Shown here: piece after piece, positions 36,176-45,731 of the stretch
How the letters are laid out: every line of letters begins with the position of its first letter
How positions within the stretch are numbered: position 1 is the stretch's first letter
Assembly: GCF_947495205.1 (NCBI RefSeq)
Contig: NZ_CANLXV010000001.1
Coordinates: 124,001-188,000 of the forward strand
Source: an uncultured Polaribacter sp.
GTDB lineage: Bacteria; Bacteroidota; Bacteroidia; Flavobacteriales; Flavobacteriaceae
DNA length: 64,000 bases
Direction of reading: 5' to 3'
Program-made: the position numbers and the translations under genes
Notes under the pieces: model-generated
Told to the model about the DNA's origin: nothing
Database searches by the model: none
Seen by the model: only the letters and a program-made list of their open reading frames with translations

Positions 36176-37549
36176 TTAACAGAGTTGAAATTCAGGTAAA
36201 GACAACAACTGAATACAAAAATCTTTCTTTGGAATATGTAAGTTTTCTTCTAACAATTGTAGTGTATTTTGATTAACTTTTAATCCTAAAATATTAATAA
36301 TCAATTTTTTATTGTTTATATTCTGAAAATTATCTTCAAAAACCAACCAATTGGTTTGTGTTTTAATAAACGTTCTTTTTTTTAATTTCTTATCTTTTTT
36401 AAGAGTCGTACTTTCTTCATCCCCTAAATCTGTGTAAGTAATTGCTGCATGATTTAATAAGATAGATGGTAAGCGCAAACGTTTTACTAAGGTGTTGCTA
36501 TCAATCCAATTTCTGCCTGTTTTAAAACCAGCAACATTGGGCGGTTTTAATAAAGTTTGCCCAAGTAAACGTTGTACCAATAAAACTTGTTTTGGTTGTT
36601 CAAATTCAAAAGGAACAATTTTATGTATGCTTGCTAAAAAATCTATGGGAGCTTTTATTTTTGAGCCTATATTATCTTCATCATAAAACCAATCTGACAG
36701 TAAAACAAAACGCATTAAATTTTCTATGTTATAGTCCTTATAAAAAACATTAGCCATTGCTGTTATATGCTCTTTATTGCTTACTTCATTTACAAAATAG
36801 TGGTATATTTTTTCTGAAATAAAAAAGGCACATTGTTTTTGTTCTGTAATGATGTCTATAATATCATCTCCATTAAAATTACCTGTTTTACCAAAAAAAG
36901 TTTTATCATAGCTATCGTGTTGGTTTTCTCTTAGAATAAACTTTCCTCTAAAATTATGATTGTAACCCGTAAAAGCTCTTGCAGATTCTTTTATATCGGT
37001 TTCAGAATAATTATTTTCACCTAAAGTAAACAACTCCATTAATTCTCTTGCAAAATTTTCATTCGGGCTTTTTTTCTTGTTCTGTTTATTGTTTAAATAA
37101 CCTAACATTGCAGCATCTTTAGAAACTTCTTTTGTGAAATTTACAAAATTTCCAAAGGAATTTCTACGGAGTAAATTGTTATAGTTTTGTGTAAAAAGCA
37201 CATTGTTTCTGCTGTCACAAACAAAATGATTTGCCCAAAAAAGCGTCATTTTTTCTCTAAAAACATCTGTAGGGTTTAAGATTCGTTTAACCCAAGCTAC
37301 AGAAAATTCGCCTACTTTTCTTCTGCTTTTTTTTCTAATTTCTTGTCTTTTTTCCTTGTTTTTTAAATCTTCTCGTTTTAATTTTTTTAAAAAAGACAAA
37401 TCTACTTTAAGCGGTTTAGGTTGTCTTATTTCAGAGAAAATTAAAGCTACAACTTCTTGCTTACTTTTAGCAGTAAGTTGGTTTAGTTTATCTGGTAAAA
37501 TACCAAAACCAATTCTATTGTATAAATGTTGTATGTGCTCTGGTTTCAT
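36176..37549 (-). CDS. DUF1800 protein
   Basis: 457 residues, no obvious signal peptide. Family stretches include HLYNRIGFGILPDKLNQLTA, the VFREKMTLFWANHFVCDSR block (about 100), NENFARELMELFTLGENNYS, ESARAFTGYNHN and a later KAPIDFLASIH and PPNVAGFKTGRNWIDSN. DUF1800 proteins are mostly helical and always occur with DUF1501 partners; the biochemical role is unknown. It is first of the two-gene unit on the minus strand and divergent from the molybdopterin oxidoreductase genes. Confidence 0.92.
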   Translation of the reverse strand: MKPEHIQHLYNRIGFGILPDKLNQLTAKSKQEVVALIFSEIRQPKPLKVDLSFLKKLKREDLKNKEKRQEIRKKSRRKVGEFSVAWVKRILNPTDVFREKMTLFWANHFVCDSRNNVLFTQNYNNLLRRNSFGNFVNFTKEVSKDAAMLGYLNNKQNKKKSPNENFARELMELFTLGENNYSETDIKESARAFTGYNHNFRGKFILRENQHDSYDKTFFGKTGNFNGDDIIDIITEQKQCAFFISEKIYHYFVNEVSNKEHITAMANVFYKDYNIENLMRFVLLSDWFYDEDNIGSKIKAPIDFLASIHKIVPFEFEQPKQVLLVQRLLGQTLLKPPNVAGFKTGRNWIDSNTLVKRLRLPSILLNHAAITYTDLGDEESTTLKKDKKLKKRTFIKTQTNWLVFEDNFQNINNKKLIINILGLKVNQNTLQLLEENLHIPKKDFCIQLLSLPEFQLC

Positions 37550-37697
37550 ATTCGTTAGACTATAGGAAATAAAAATGGTTTAATTTACACAACTAAAGCT
37601 GTTAAAAACCTCATAAAAGATAAGCATTTTTTTATGAATGAAATTAAAGCGGTCTTTTTTTTGTAACTTTCCTAACCTAATTAAAAGCAAAAATCTT

Positions 37698-38156
37698 ATG
37701 CCAAATTATACACTAAATGTAAACGGACAACAACGCCAAGTTACAGCAGATGAAGACACACCATTATTATGGGTTTTAAGAGATGAATTAGATTTAGTGG
37801 GCACAAAATTTGGTTGTGGTATTGCACAATGTGGCGCTTGCACTGTGCATATAGATGGAGTTGCCATGAGAAGTTGCCAAATGCAAGTTTCTATTTTAGA
37901 TGGTACAAAAATTACTACTATAGAAGGTTTGTCTGTTGATGGTAAACATCCTGTACAAGAAGCTTGGAAAACCATAGACGTACCACAATGTGGCTACTGC
38001 CAAGCAGGACAAATAATGACAGCTTCCGCTTTTTTAGCGGAAAATAAAAACCCCACAGAAAAAGAAATTAGAAATGCTATGCATGGCAATATATGCAGAT
38101 GTGCATCTTACAACAGAATAGAAAAAGCAGTAAAACTAGCCGCTAAAAACTTATAA
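37698..38156 (+). CDS. [2Fe-2S] subunit of a molybdopterin oxidoreductase (IorA-like)
   Basis: 152 residues from the ATG at 37698 (MPNYTLNVNGQQRQV). An in-frame ATG at 37638 would add 20 unconserved residues. The plant-type cluster ligands are Cys40, 45, 48 and 60 (FGCGIAQCGACTV), and the second cluster uses Cys98, 101, 133 and 135 (PQCGYCQAGQ, GNICRCASY). This is the small electron-transfer subunit of isoquinoline 1-oxidoreductase/aldehyde-oxidase-type enzymes. The large subunit gene follows after 1 bp. A TAACTTTC near-match to the -7 box lies at 37674-37681. Confidence 0.94.
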   Translation: MPNYTLNVNGQQRQVTADEDTPLLWVLRDELDLVGTKFGCGIAQCGACTVHIDGVAMRSCQMQVSILDGTKITTIEGLSVDGKHPVQEAWKTIDVPQCGYCQAGQIMTASAFLAENKNPTEKEIRNAMHGNICRCASYNRIEKAVKLAAKNL

Positions 38157-38157
38157 T

Positions 38158-40374
38158 ATGAAATTACACAAAAAAGATAATTTTAGTAGGAGAAACTTTT
38201 TAAAAACATCTGTTTTAGCAAGTGGCGGTATGTTAATTGGGTTTAATTTTCTTACAGCATGTAAGCCAGAAGCTAAAATGCCTGTAACTATTGATAATTT
38301 AAATTTTAATGATTTTAATGCATACATAAAAATTTCTGAAGAAGGGTATGTTACTATCTTTTCTCCAAACCCAGAAATTGGACAAGGTGTAAAAACTGCT
38401 ATGCCAATGATTATTGCAGAAGAGTTAGATGTGGCATGGAAAAATGTAACAGTTGCACAGGCAGATTTAGATACCAAAAATTTTAAAAGGCAAGTAGCAG
38501 GTGGTAGTCAATCTATTAGAAGTAGTTGGTCTGTTTTAAGAGAAACAGGCGCCACAGCTAAACAAATGCTAATGCAAGCAGCAGCCAATAAATGGCAAGT
38601 AGATAAAAGCACTTTAAAAGTTGCCAACGGAATTATAACAAATAATAACGGCGAAACTTTAGGTTATGGAGATGTAGTAAAAGAAGCTGCTTTATTAGAA
38701 GTGCCAGAAAAAGTAACACTAAAAGCGTTAAAAGATTTTACCATTATTGGTAAAGATGCTTTAAATGTAGATTTGCATAAAATAATTACTGGCCAATCTT
38801 TATATGGTTTAGATTATAAAGCAGAAGGTATGGTTTATGCCACTGTTTTAAGACCACCTGCTTTTGGTCAAGAGCTGGTTTCTTTTGATGCTACAGAAGC
38901 AAAAAAAATTAACGGTGTTTTAGAAGTAGTTACCATTGGAAAAAAAGTACGAAAATTTAAAAATTCTGGAGAAAAAAATTGGTCTTTTAGTTTATCCAGT
39001 TCAGATAAAGTGGTAGTTGTTGCCAAAAATACTTGGGCAGCTATAAAAGGTAAAAAAGCAATTAAAGCTAAATGGAAAACCATTACTGCTTTAGAAAGTA
39101 CAGAACAGCATAATATAGTTTTAAATGCTATTTTGAATGATAAAAAAGGCAAAGTTAGAAGAGAAGATGGCAATGTAAAAAAAGCATTTGCCAATGCAGA
39201 CAAAGTAATAGAAAAAACGTACAGTGCACCTTTTTTGCCACATAATTGCATGGAACCCATGAATTTTTATGCAAATATTACAAAAGAAAAAGTACACTTG
39301 GTTGGGCCAATTCAAACACCAGAAGCTGCAGCAAATATTGTAGGTAAAATGTTTGGGTTTACTCAAGATAAGATTCATTTAGAAATGACTAGAATGGGTG
39401 GTGGTTTTGGAAGACGCTTGTATGGAGATTTTGTTTTTGAAGTTGCAGAAATTGCGAATAAAATACAAAAACCTGTAAAATTAATAGCTACAAGAGAAGA
39501 TGATATGACCACAGGAATTTACAGACCATCTACCAAATATAAAATTACGGCAGCTTTAAAAGATGGTGAAATTTCAGGTTATCAATTAAAAGAAGCGGCT
39601 ATAAATGGAAATATGTATGGTTCTATTGCACACTTTTTTCCTGCAGGCTGTATTCCAAATTATAAAGTAGAAAGTGGTAATTATAAGAGTAATATTACCA
39701 CAGGAGCTTGGAGAGCGCCATACACTAATTTTTTAGCCTTTGCAGAACAAACTTTTTTTGATGAATTGGCCACAGAATTAAAGATAGATCCAATTCAGTT
39801 AAGATTAGATTTATTAGAAAATCTAGACCCTAAAAAAGACAAAAGAATACAGTATTCTGGCAAACGAACAAAAGATGTTATTGAATTGGTAAGAGAGAAA
39901 GGAAATTGGGGAAATGTGCCTGTAGGAGTATACCAAGGTTTTGCTACTTATTATAGCCATAATACTCATGTAGCAGAAATAGCAGATATAGAAATTAAAA
40001 ATGGCTTGCCTGTTATTAAAAAGATAACTGTTGCCGTAGATTGTGGTATTGTTGTAAATCCAACAGGCGCAAAAAACCAAATAGAAGGTGGTGTTTTAGA
40101 TGGTATTGGACATGCGATGTATGCCAATTTTTCTCTTAAAGATGGTAAGCCAGAATATAAAAATTTTGATACTTATAGACTTATAAGAATGAATGAAACA
40201 CCAATAGTTGAAGTGCACTTTGTAGAAAATAACTTAAAACCAACAGGTTTAGGAGAACCAGGTTTACCGCCAGCAGGAGGTGCTGTAGCCAACGCCATTA
40301 ATGCAGCTTTAGGCAAAAGATTATACAACCAGCCGTTTATAAAAGATTTACAAAAACAAACAATTTTAGGATAA
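38158..40374 (+). CDS. Molybdopterin-binding large subunit (isoquinoline 1-oxidoreductase beta type)
   Basis: 738 residues. A Tat-like signal with RRNFLKTSVLASGG at the N-terminus suggests export to the periplasm with its cofactor. The xanthine-dehydrogenase-family core has SEEGYVTIFSPNPEIGQGVK, TRMGGGFGRRLYGDF, TTGAWRAPY and the C-terminal GLGEPGLPPAGGAV (about 697-710, Glu700 as the active-site base). These enzymes hydroxylate N-heterocycles or oxidise aldehydes. With only two genes, electron export would need a separate cytochrome, none of which is adjacent. A strong terminator follows directly. Confidence 0.94.
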   Translation: MKLHKKDNFSRRNFLKTSVLASGGMLIGFNFLTACKPEAKMPVTIDNLNFNDFNAYIKISEEGYVTIFSPNPEIGQGVKTAMPMIIAEELDVAWKNVTVAQADLDTKNFKRQVAGGSQSIRSSWSVLRETGATAKQMLMQAAANKWQVDKSTLKVANGIITNNNGETLGYGDVVKEAALLEVPEKVTLKALKDFTIIGKDALNVDLHKIITGQSLYGLDYKAEGMVYATVLRPPAFGQELVSFDATEAKKINGVLEVVTIGKKVRKFKNSGEKNWSFSLSSSDKVVVVAKNTWAAIKGKKAIKAKWKTITALESTEQHNIVLNAILNDKKGKVRREDGNVKKAFANADKVIEKTYSAPFLPHNCMEPMNFYANITKEKVHLVGPIQTPEAAANIVGKMFGFTQDKIHLEMTRMGGGFGRRLYGDFVFEVAEIANKIQKPVKLIATREDDMTTGIYRPSTKYKITAALKDGEISGYQLKEAAINGNMYGSIAHFFPAGCIPNYKVESGNYKSNITTGAWRAPYTNFLAFAEQTFFDELATELKIDPIQLRLDLLENLDPKKDKRIQYSGKRTKDVIELVREKGNWGNVPVGVYQGFATYYSHNTHVAEIADIEIKNGLPVIKKITVAVDCGIVVNPTGAKNQIEGGVLDGIGHAMYANFSLKDGKPEYKNFDTYRLIRMNETPIVEVHFVENNLKPTGLGEPGLPPAGGAVANAINAALGKRLYNQPFIKDLQKQTILG

Positions 40375-40402
40375 AAAAAAGGCGCTAAAAGCGCCTTTTT
40401 TT
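40375..40402. terminator. Bidirectional intrinsic terminator
   Basis: AAAAAAGGCGC, loop TAAAA, GCGCCTTTTTTT. It starts right after the stop of the molybdopterin subunit gene and also faces the convergent OmpA-like gene. Confidence 0.9.
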
Positions 40403-40422
40403 ATTTATTTTAAAAGAAAATT

Positions 40423-41115
40423 TTATTGTCCTGCTTCTTTTTTTGCATTTTCAATCATATCTCCATTAGGTAAAATAGCAATGTTAACACGTCTATTTTT
40501 TGCTCTTCCTTGTGGTGTGGCATTATCAAATTTTGGTTGTGTTTCTCCATACCACATTGTTTCTAATCTACTTCCTAATATACCATCATTTATTAAATAA
40601 TTGGTTACTGCTTTTGCTCTTTTCTCAGATAAAGTCATGTTATAATCATCTCTACCAGAACTATCTGTATGCCCAACCACTAATATTTTTGTATCTGGAA
40701 ACTCTTTAAAAACTTCTGTTAATTTATGTAATGTTTCTTTAGATTTTGCATTAATATCAGACTTGTTTGTATCAAAATACACACCACTATTTTCATCAAA
40801 AGTTACAACAATTCCATTATCTACGCGTTCTACAACAGCTCCTGGCATTTCTGTTTCAATCTTTTTAGCTTGATCGTCCATTTTTTTACCAATTAAAACT
40901 CCTGCACCACCTCCAATAACACCTCCAATAACAGCGCCTAACTCACTATTCTTTCCATTACCAGCATTATTCCCAATAATTGCACCTAATAAAGCACCTG
41001 CAGTAGCACCAATTGCACCTCCTTTTTGTTTATTATTAGCATTTTTTGTTGCCTCACAACTAGAAAAGCTAAAAGTAAGACTTAGCGCTATTAGTAAAAT
41101 TGTAATTTTTTTCAT
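40423..41115 (-). CDS. OmpA-family lipoprotein with glycine-zipper region
   Basis: 230 residues from the ATG at 41115 (MKKITILLIALSLTFSFSSC, Cys20). An in-frame ATG at 41187 would place 24 residues before the signal and overlap the upstream gene, so it is rejected. A glycine-zipper segment follows (GGAIGATAGALLGAIIGNNA, about 32-82), as in YiaD/Pcp-type proteins. The OmpA-like peptidoglycan-binding domain (about 105-215) has KILVVGHTDSSGRDDYNMTL and the terminal GRAKNRRVNIAI. It anchors the outer membrane to peptidoglycan. It starts 5 bp after the upstream lipoprotein gene, so the two form an operon. Confidence 0.94.
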   Translation of the reverse strand: MKKITILLIALSLTFSFSSCEATKNANNKQKGGAIGATAGALLGAIIGNNAGNGKNSELGAVIGGVIGGGAGVLIGKKMDDQAKKIETEMPGAVVERVDNGIVVTFDENSGVYFDTNKSDINAKSKETLHKLTEVFKEFPDTKILVVGHTDSSGRDDYNMTLSEKRAKAVTNYLINDGILGSRLETMWYGETQPKFDNATPQGRAKNRRVNIAILPNGDMIENAKKEAGQ

Positions 41116-41120
41116 TTTAA

Positions 41121-41579
41121 TTATTGTTTTGTAAAGTTCATATTTATAATAAAAGAAACACCGTTTACAGATATACGTTGTTTCCATTGCATTGTGTTTT
41201 CAGATAATTCAGCCAAATCTATTCTGTAACCTACATTATTTTTGTTATTTTTTGGTTTCAAAAGAAAATCAAAATAACCAGATACCTTGTCTACTTCTTG
41301 CACTACAAATATAAACTCTCTTTTACCTGTTGTACAATCTGTATTATTTACGGTATATAAACCTGTATTGTTGTTGGGTACAAATTTCCATGTACTACCT
41401 TCTAAACAATCTTTTGTGGTATCGTTAAAAATAGTAACATTGTAATTACCTGTTTTACTGTAAATTATTTTATTTAAAACCCAATTTCCTTTAAGTGTTT
41501 TTTCTTTGACTCTTACGTTTTTGTTTGCTCCGCAAGAAAATAAGATGGCAAGAGATAGTAATAATAGTATTTTTTTCAT
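41121..41579 (-). CDS. Small lipocalin-like lipoprotein
   Basis: 152 residues. The signal MKKILLLLSLAILFSC gives Cys16. The mature sequence starts with KTLKGNWVLNKIIYS, a G-x-W strand start, and continues with beta-rich segments (GSTWKFVPNNNTGLYTV, REFIFVVQEVDKVSGYFDFL, then TMQWKQRIS), which fits a lipocalin-like barrel of a kind common in Flavobacteriia. Function unknown. It lies 5 bp upstream of the OmpA-family gene. A terminator or attenuator hairpin sits about 70 bases upstream of its start (41650-41684). Confidence 0.8.
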   Translation of the reverse strand: MKKILLLLSLAILFSCGANKNVRVKEKTLKGNWVLNKIIYSKTGNYNVTIFNDTTKDCLEGSTWKFVPNNNTGLYTVNNTDCTTGKREFIFVVQEVDKVSGYFDFLLKPKNNKNNVGYRIDLAELSENTMQWKQRISVNGVSFIINMNFTKQ

Positions 41580-41645
41580 TTTTTATAGTTTCTATGCAAG
41601 TTAAGTGTTTTCTGTAAAAACTTATCTATATAATCTTTAAATAAA

Positions 41646-41770
41646 ATAAAAAGCCATCAAAATAATTATTGTTTTGATGGCTTTAAGTAATAAGAACTAA
41701 TTTGAATTGTATGCTTTTAGAGGTCTATTTTAGGGCTTATCAAATATTTTTGTTGAATTGTTCTCTATTT
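41646..41770 (-). ncRNA. Candidate small RNA or attenuated leader, in the 323-bp gap 41580-41902
   Basis: On the minus strand a promoter-like pair TTTG (41804-41801), 16-nt spacer, TAACTTTG (41784-41777) would start a transcript near 41770. A strong terminator hairpin at 41684-41650 would end it after about 125 nt. The interval has no open frame with a start codon. It lies after the deacetylase gene and before the lipoprotein gene, so it could be an independent RNA or an attenuator for the lipoprotein-OmpA operon. Spacing of the -33 element is slightly short. Confidence 0.35.
41650..41684. terminator. Intrinsic terminator upstream of the lipoprotein-OmpA operon
   Basis: AAAGCCATCAAAA, 9-nt loop, TTTTGATGGCTTT, a perfect 13-bp stem. 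On the minus strand it is followed by TTTATTTTATTT. It is 220 bases past the deacetylase stop, far for that gene, which is why a separate transcript is suspected. Confidence 0.8.
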
Positions 41771-41902
41771 CTAATACAAAGTTACTTTTTATACAAACTA
41801 CAAATGAACAATTTTCGATAAGATGCTACTTTTTACTGTTCTATGACCATTTTATATAGACAAGTGTAATTTTATATAATTCATTTAAAAACTTAAAATC
41901 AC

Positions 41903-42805
41903 TTAAAAATAAATTTCTTGCGCAAGTCTAAACGTATTTGCATGTGCCTCTACAATTGTTTTAATTTCTGGAGCGTACCCACCACCCATTGAGCACATTA
42001 CAGGTATTTGTAAATCAAAACAGGTTTGCAAAACAAAACGATCTCTTTCTTTACAGCCTGCTATACTTAGTGCTAATTTGCCTAATTTATCGGTTTCTAT
42101 AACATCTACACCACACAAATAGTATATAAAATCTGGCTTTTCTTGTTGTATTAACTTTGGAAGCATATTTTTTAAAAGTCTTAAATACTCCTCGTCTTCT
42201 GTATTATTTTCTAAAGCGATGTCTAAATTTGAAGTTTCTTTTTGAAATGGATAATTACTTTTACCATGCATAGAAAAGGTAAAAACTGAATTATCTTCTC
42301 TAAAAATTTCTGCAGTACCATTACCCTGGTGTACATCTAAATCTACAATTAAAACCTTTTTTACTAAACCTTTATTTTGTAAATATTTCGCAGCAATAGC
42401 TTGGTCGTTCAACATACAAAAGGCTTCGCCTCTATTGGAAAAAGCATGATGTGTACCACCTGCAATATTCATTGCAATTCCATTTTTTAATGCAAATTTA
42501 GAAGCTTTCATACTTCCGTCTGCAATAATCATTTCTCTTTTAATGAGTACTTCAGATAATGGAAAACCTATTTTACGAGCAGCTTTTTGTGAAAGCGTAA
42601 TATTTAATAAATCAAAAAAATACTCAGGATCATGCACTGAAAAAAAATACTTACTATTTGGTATTTCTGGCTCAAAAAAATTGTTTTCTATACAGGTACC
42701 TTCATGTATTAATTGTTGTGGCAAAAGATCATATTTTTCCATAGGAAAACGATGACCTTTTGGCAACTCATGCTTATAAATGGGATGATACGCTATTTTT
42801 AGCAT
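41903..42805 (-). CDS. Histone-deacetylase-family amidohydrolase
   Basis: 300 residues. The arginase/deacetylase fold is shown by NIAGGTHHAFSNRGEAFCML (His-His pair of the charge relay and the G-x-AFC loop), the Zn-binding VLIVDLDVHQGNGTAEIF (Asp and His ligands) and YLCGVDVIETDKLG (third ligand Asp). The active-site Tyr region is MCSMGGGYAPEIKTIVEAH. Bacterial members remove acetyl or other acyl groups from lysine, polyamines or small amides (AcuC, acetylpolyamine amidohydrolase types); the substrate cannot be read here. The gene stands alone on the minus strand. Confidence 0.92.
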   Translation of the reverse strand: MLKIAYHPIYKHELPKGHRFPMEKYDLLPQQLIHEGTCIENNFFEPEIPNSKYFFSVHDPEYFFDLLNITLSQKAARKIGFPLSEVLIKREMIIADGSMKASKFALKNGIAMNIAGGTHHAFSNRGEAFCMLNDQAIAAKYLQNKGLVKKVLIVDLDVHQGNGTAEIFREDNSVFTFSMHGKSNYPFQKETSNLDIALENNTEDEEYLRLLKNMLPKLIQQEKPDFIYYLCGVDVIETDKLGKLALSIAGCKERDRFVLQTCFDLQIPVMCSMGGGYAPEIKTIVEAHANTFRLAQEIYF

Positions 42806-42903
42806 TTTATAATTGCTATCAATAATAAAATAAATTACATATTTTAAAAGTAGAACTTTTATCTAATATTATTGCTTATGGTTTTAAAGTAATATATAAC
42901 AGC

Positions 42904-45318
42904 TTATCTAATTACTTTCTTGTTTACAACACTTCCGTCTGAAAGTTTTGCGGTAATAATATATAAACCTTGCTTAAGATTAGAAAGATCTATTATTTTA
43001 TTTTGATTATTATCTTTAATTTGTTTGACCTTTTTGCTTAGAATATTATATAAGTTTACTTCAATAATTTCTAAATTATTGTTTGTACTTAATTTTAATT
43101 GGTTGTCTTTTAAATAGCTTACTGTAATCTTATTCGTATTTAAAATTGATTCATCTATAGACAGCACAGTACCTGCATCATTTTGAAAAGTTAATTGAAA
43201 ACGATTGTTGAATTCACCTTCATTAGATGTAAATTTATAACTGCTTTCAGATAAATTATGAGTAATATTTAATAATTTGTCTTTTAAATATACATTGTTT
43301 GTCTTTAAAAAAAATCCTTCAATATCTGCTATAGCAATATTGAAAACTTTTTCTTTATCATTAGCAACTACCCTAAAACCTAAATCTACAACATCTTCTT
43401 TTATATTATCTAATCTTAAGTCATCTAATTTTCTACCTTGAATAGCATAATCAGTATCACTATCCTTAATTTTAGAGTACAAAACTGTAAAATCGCCTTC
43501 AGAAATTCCAGAGGCATCATAAAAGCTACCATCTAAGCCATTAGTTGCTCCTTTTACATAACCAATTAAAATTTGATTAAATATACCGTTTTCAGAAGCT
43601 AGATTAAGCCATATTTTATTTTCAAGTTTTTTACTTTTTATTTGTTTGGCAGAAGTTTTAAAGAATTTTACATTGCTTGTTATATCCGTTACTCGCATAC
43701 TGTTATTATACGTAATTTGATCAGTTTTTAAACCTTCTATAAAAAAACTTTGTCCAGATGGTATAAAGTTATCTGGTCTTATGTTACTTGCGCCTACAAC
43801 ACCACCAACACCAACATTATAAATGGCATAATCATCTCTATTAAAATTTAAAGCAGCATTACCAGGATTATTTGCTTCGGGAGGTAAAGATTGTGACCAT
43901 AAATAAACTACACCTCCTATTACATCTGAGTTTTGGGCATACAACACATCAAAATCTAATGCACCAGGATAAGGATTACCAACCAGGTTCCATGAAGGCG
44001 TAATATTATTCGCATTAAAAAAAATATCTGTAGTTATATCACCTGTGTTATATTCTCCAGAAAAATTTATGATATCTCTTCTAGGAAAATCGTTTGTATT
44101 TGGAGATGTTGCAATATAACCTTTAGCTGGTTGCATAACCTCATTGGCAACAGCAATAGTCCAAGCATCTGCATTGTCATCTATTCCATCACCATCTTCA
44201 TCTAAATAATTTGCAGCATTAAACAGAAATCTCCTACTACTGCTTACATTTGGAAAAGCTTCTCCAACCGTTTTACTTTTAACAGGACTACTCCAATATG
44301 TATAATGAAACCATTCCTTTTTTATTGATGATTCTTTTTGAACTATAGCGTTACCTGTAGCACCTACATTAAAAGTGCCAGAAACATTATTTTGAACAAA
44401 ATTTGCTTGGGTATTTACAATTAACGAGCCATTAACCTCTACATCATTAAAAACTTCTACAAATGTTTGGTTGCTAACTGTTAAACTTCCATTTTCATTT
44501 ACAACTAAACTACAAGCCACTATATTACCTTGCTGAGTATCATAATCACCATCAATAATTACGGGTCTAATTGGCTGGCTACCAGGAATTGGTGCTGTTC
44601 CAATACTCCAAGAACTACCATTCCATATATTGGGTAATAATGTTTCTCCAGGTCCCGTAGAAGGAGAAACAGAACCTTTTACATTTATAGAATCTTCACT
44701 TCTAGGATTTCTTCCAAAACCAAAAGTTTCAGGAGCATCGTTACTGTCTGTAGGTGTAACATCCCAGGCATAAAGTCTTATTATAACTTTATTTGGAAAA
44801 GCTACATTTTGCAATCTTGGTATTGCAGACAAATCTATTTCTGGTAGTAAATTTCCGTTTGGGTCATCTCGCACATCATTTTCTTTTGTAAATCTAAAAG
44901 AAGACTCTATATCTGTAAAAGAACAATCGCTATCTATTTTAAATTGCCAAAGAAACTCTCTAGGACCTGCAGCGTTTCTTCTAAATTTAGCCCTTAAACC
45001 ACTTAAATTTATTTGATTACCGTTAGTAGGTGCAATTTCAAATTCAAAATAATCTCCTTCTCTAAAAGCATCTTCTCTTGCGCTAGTAAAACCAGAAGCC
45101 GCAAAAATACCAAATAATCTTTCTTCATCTGGCAACCTTAACCCTTCGCCTCTGATTACCGTGGAATTTTCTACACCTGCAGCGCTAAAAGAAGATGGAT
45201 ATTCAGGTAAATTAGGAGTTGTTGCCGTTTTCCAAGCAAGCAAATCTTCTTGGCTAAAAGAGAGAAATGTAAAAAAGAGAAAACTTATAATAACTGTAAT
45301 ACGTACGTTTTTTTTCAT
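42904..45318 (-). CDS. Large secreted protein with T9SS sorting domain
   Basis: 804 residues. A signal peptide (1-22, ending FLSFSQ) is followed by a beta-rich region with an RGEGLRLPDEERLFGIF stretch and a central domain typical of flavobacterial T9SS cargo proteins (NGSLTVSNQTFVEVFNDVEV, KEWFHYTYWSSPVKS, then SWNLVGNPYPGALDFD). The C-terminal domain (about 720-804) has NLYNILSKKVKQIK and LKQGLYIITAKLSDGS, followed by VVNKKVIR, a type A sorting signal. It should be exported through T9SS and placed on the surface. The binding or catalytic role is unknown; no known hydrolase motif was seen. Confidence 0.87.
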   Translation of the reverse strand: MKKNVRITVIISFLFFTFLSFSQEDLLAWKTATTPNLPEYPSSFSAAGVENSTVIRGEGLRLPDEERLFGIFAASGFTSAREDAFREGDYFEFEIAPTNGNQINLSGLRAKFRRNAAGPREFLWQFKIDSDCSFTDIESSFRFTKENDVRDDPNGNLLPEIDLSAIPRLQNVAFPNKVIIRLYAWDVTPTDSNDAPETFGFGRNPRSEDSINVKGSVSPSTGPGETLLPNIWNGSSWSIGTAPIPGSQPIRPVIIDGDYDTQQGNIVACSLVVNENGSLTVSNQTFVEVFNDVEVNGSLIVNTQANFVQNNVSGTFNVGATGNAIVQKESSIKKEWFHYTYWSSPVKSKTVGEAFPNVSSSRRFLFNAANYLDEDGDGIDDNADAWTIAVANEVMQPAKGYIATSPNTNDFPRRDIINFSGEYNTGDITTDIFFNANNITPSWNLVGNPYPGALDFDVLYAQNSDVIGGVVYLWSQSLPPEANNPGNAALNFNRDDYAIYNVGVGGVVGASNIRPDNFIPSGQSFFIEGLKTDQITYNNSMRVTDITSNVKFFKTSAKQIKSKKLENKIWLNLASENGIFNQILIGYVKGATNGLDGSFYDASGISEGDFTVLYSKIKDSDTDYAIQGRKLDDLRLDNIKEDVVDLGFRVVANDKEKVFNIAIADIEGFFLKTNNVYLKDKLLNITHNLSESSYKFTSNEGEFNNRFQLTFQNDAGTVLSIDESILNTNKITVSYLKDNQLKLSTNNNLEIIEVNLYNILSKKVKQIKDNNQNKIIDLSNLKQGLYIITAKLSDGSVVNKKVIR

Positions 45319-45731
45319 GGGGCTTTTTACTCCTAAATCTGTAATTTGTAAAGTATTTAAGTGGTAAGTTATAAGGAAATTAAATACTATTTAAAATATA
45401 TTGTATGCAGTACTTTTTAATACAAATATTACAAAATTACTCAATTAAGAGATTTATTAAATGTTTAGTTTATAATACAATATTTATGACACAAAAATAA
45501 TAAAAAAGTCACGGAAGTAGTTGCCAATTTAGCACTTCAATAAGAATTACTAATATCTAAAATTTAGATAGTGAAATTTTTTATTTAGATATAATTTTAA
45601 TAATAAGTCTGCGTATTTCTTAAAGAATGTTAGAAAACGAAATCTTGGTTTGTTCCTATTTAAATAGTTATTCTTTCATTTAGAAACTATTTAGCTTAAA
45701 AAAATACAAATTACAAGGTAAATTAAGTTAT
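45319..45731. other. 413-bp intergenic region with a palindrome
   Basis: Lies between metG (stop at 45732) and the T9SS gene (start at 45318), both minus strand. A perfect palindrome TATCTAAA-A-TTTAGATA spans 45554-45570, and a third half-site TTTAGATA occurs at 45584-45591. TATTTTTG (minus, 45499-45492) fits the -7 box and would give the T9SS gene a 165-base leader. No convincing open frame or terminator was seen. Confidence 0.4.
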
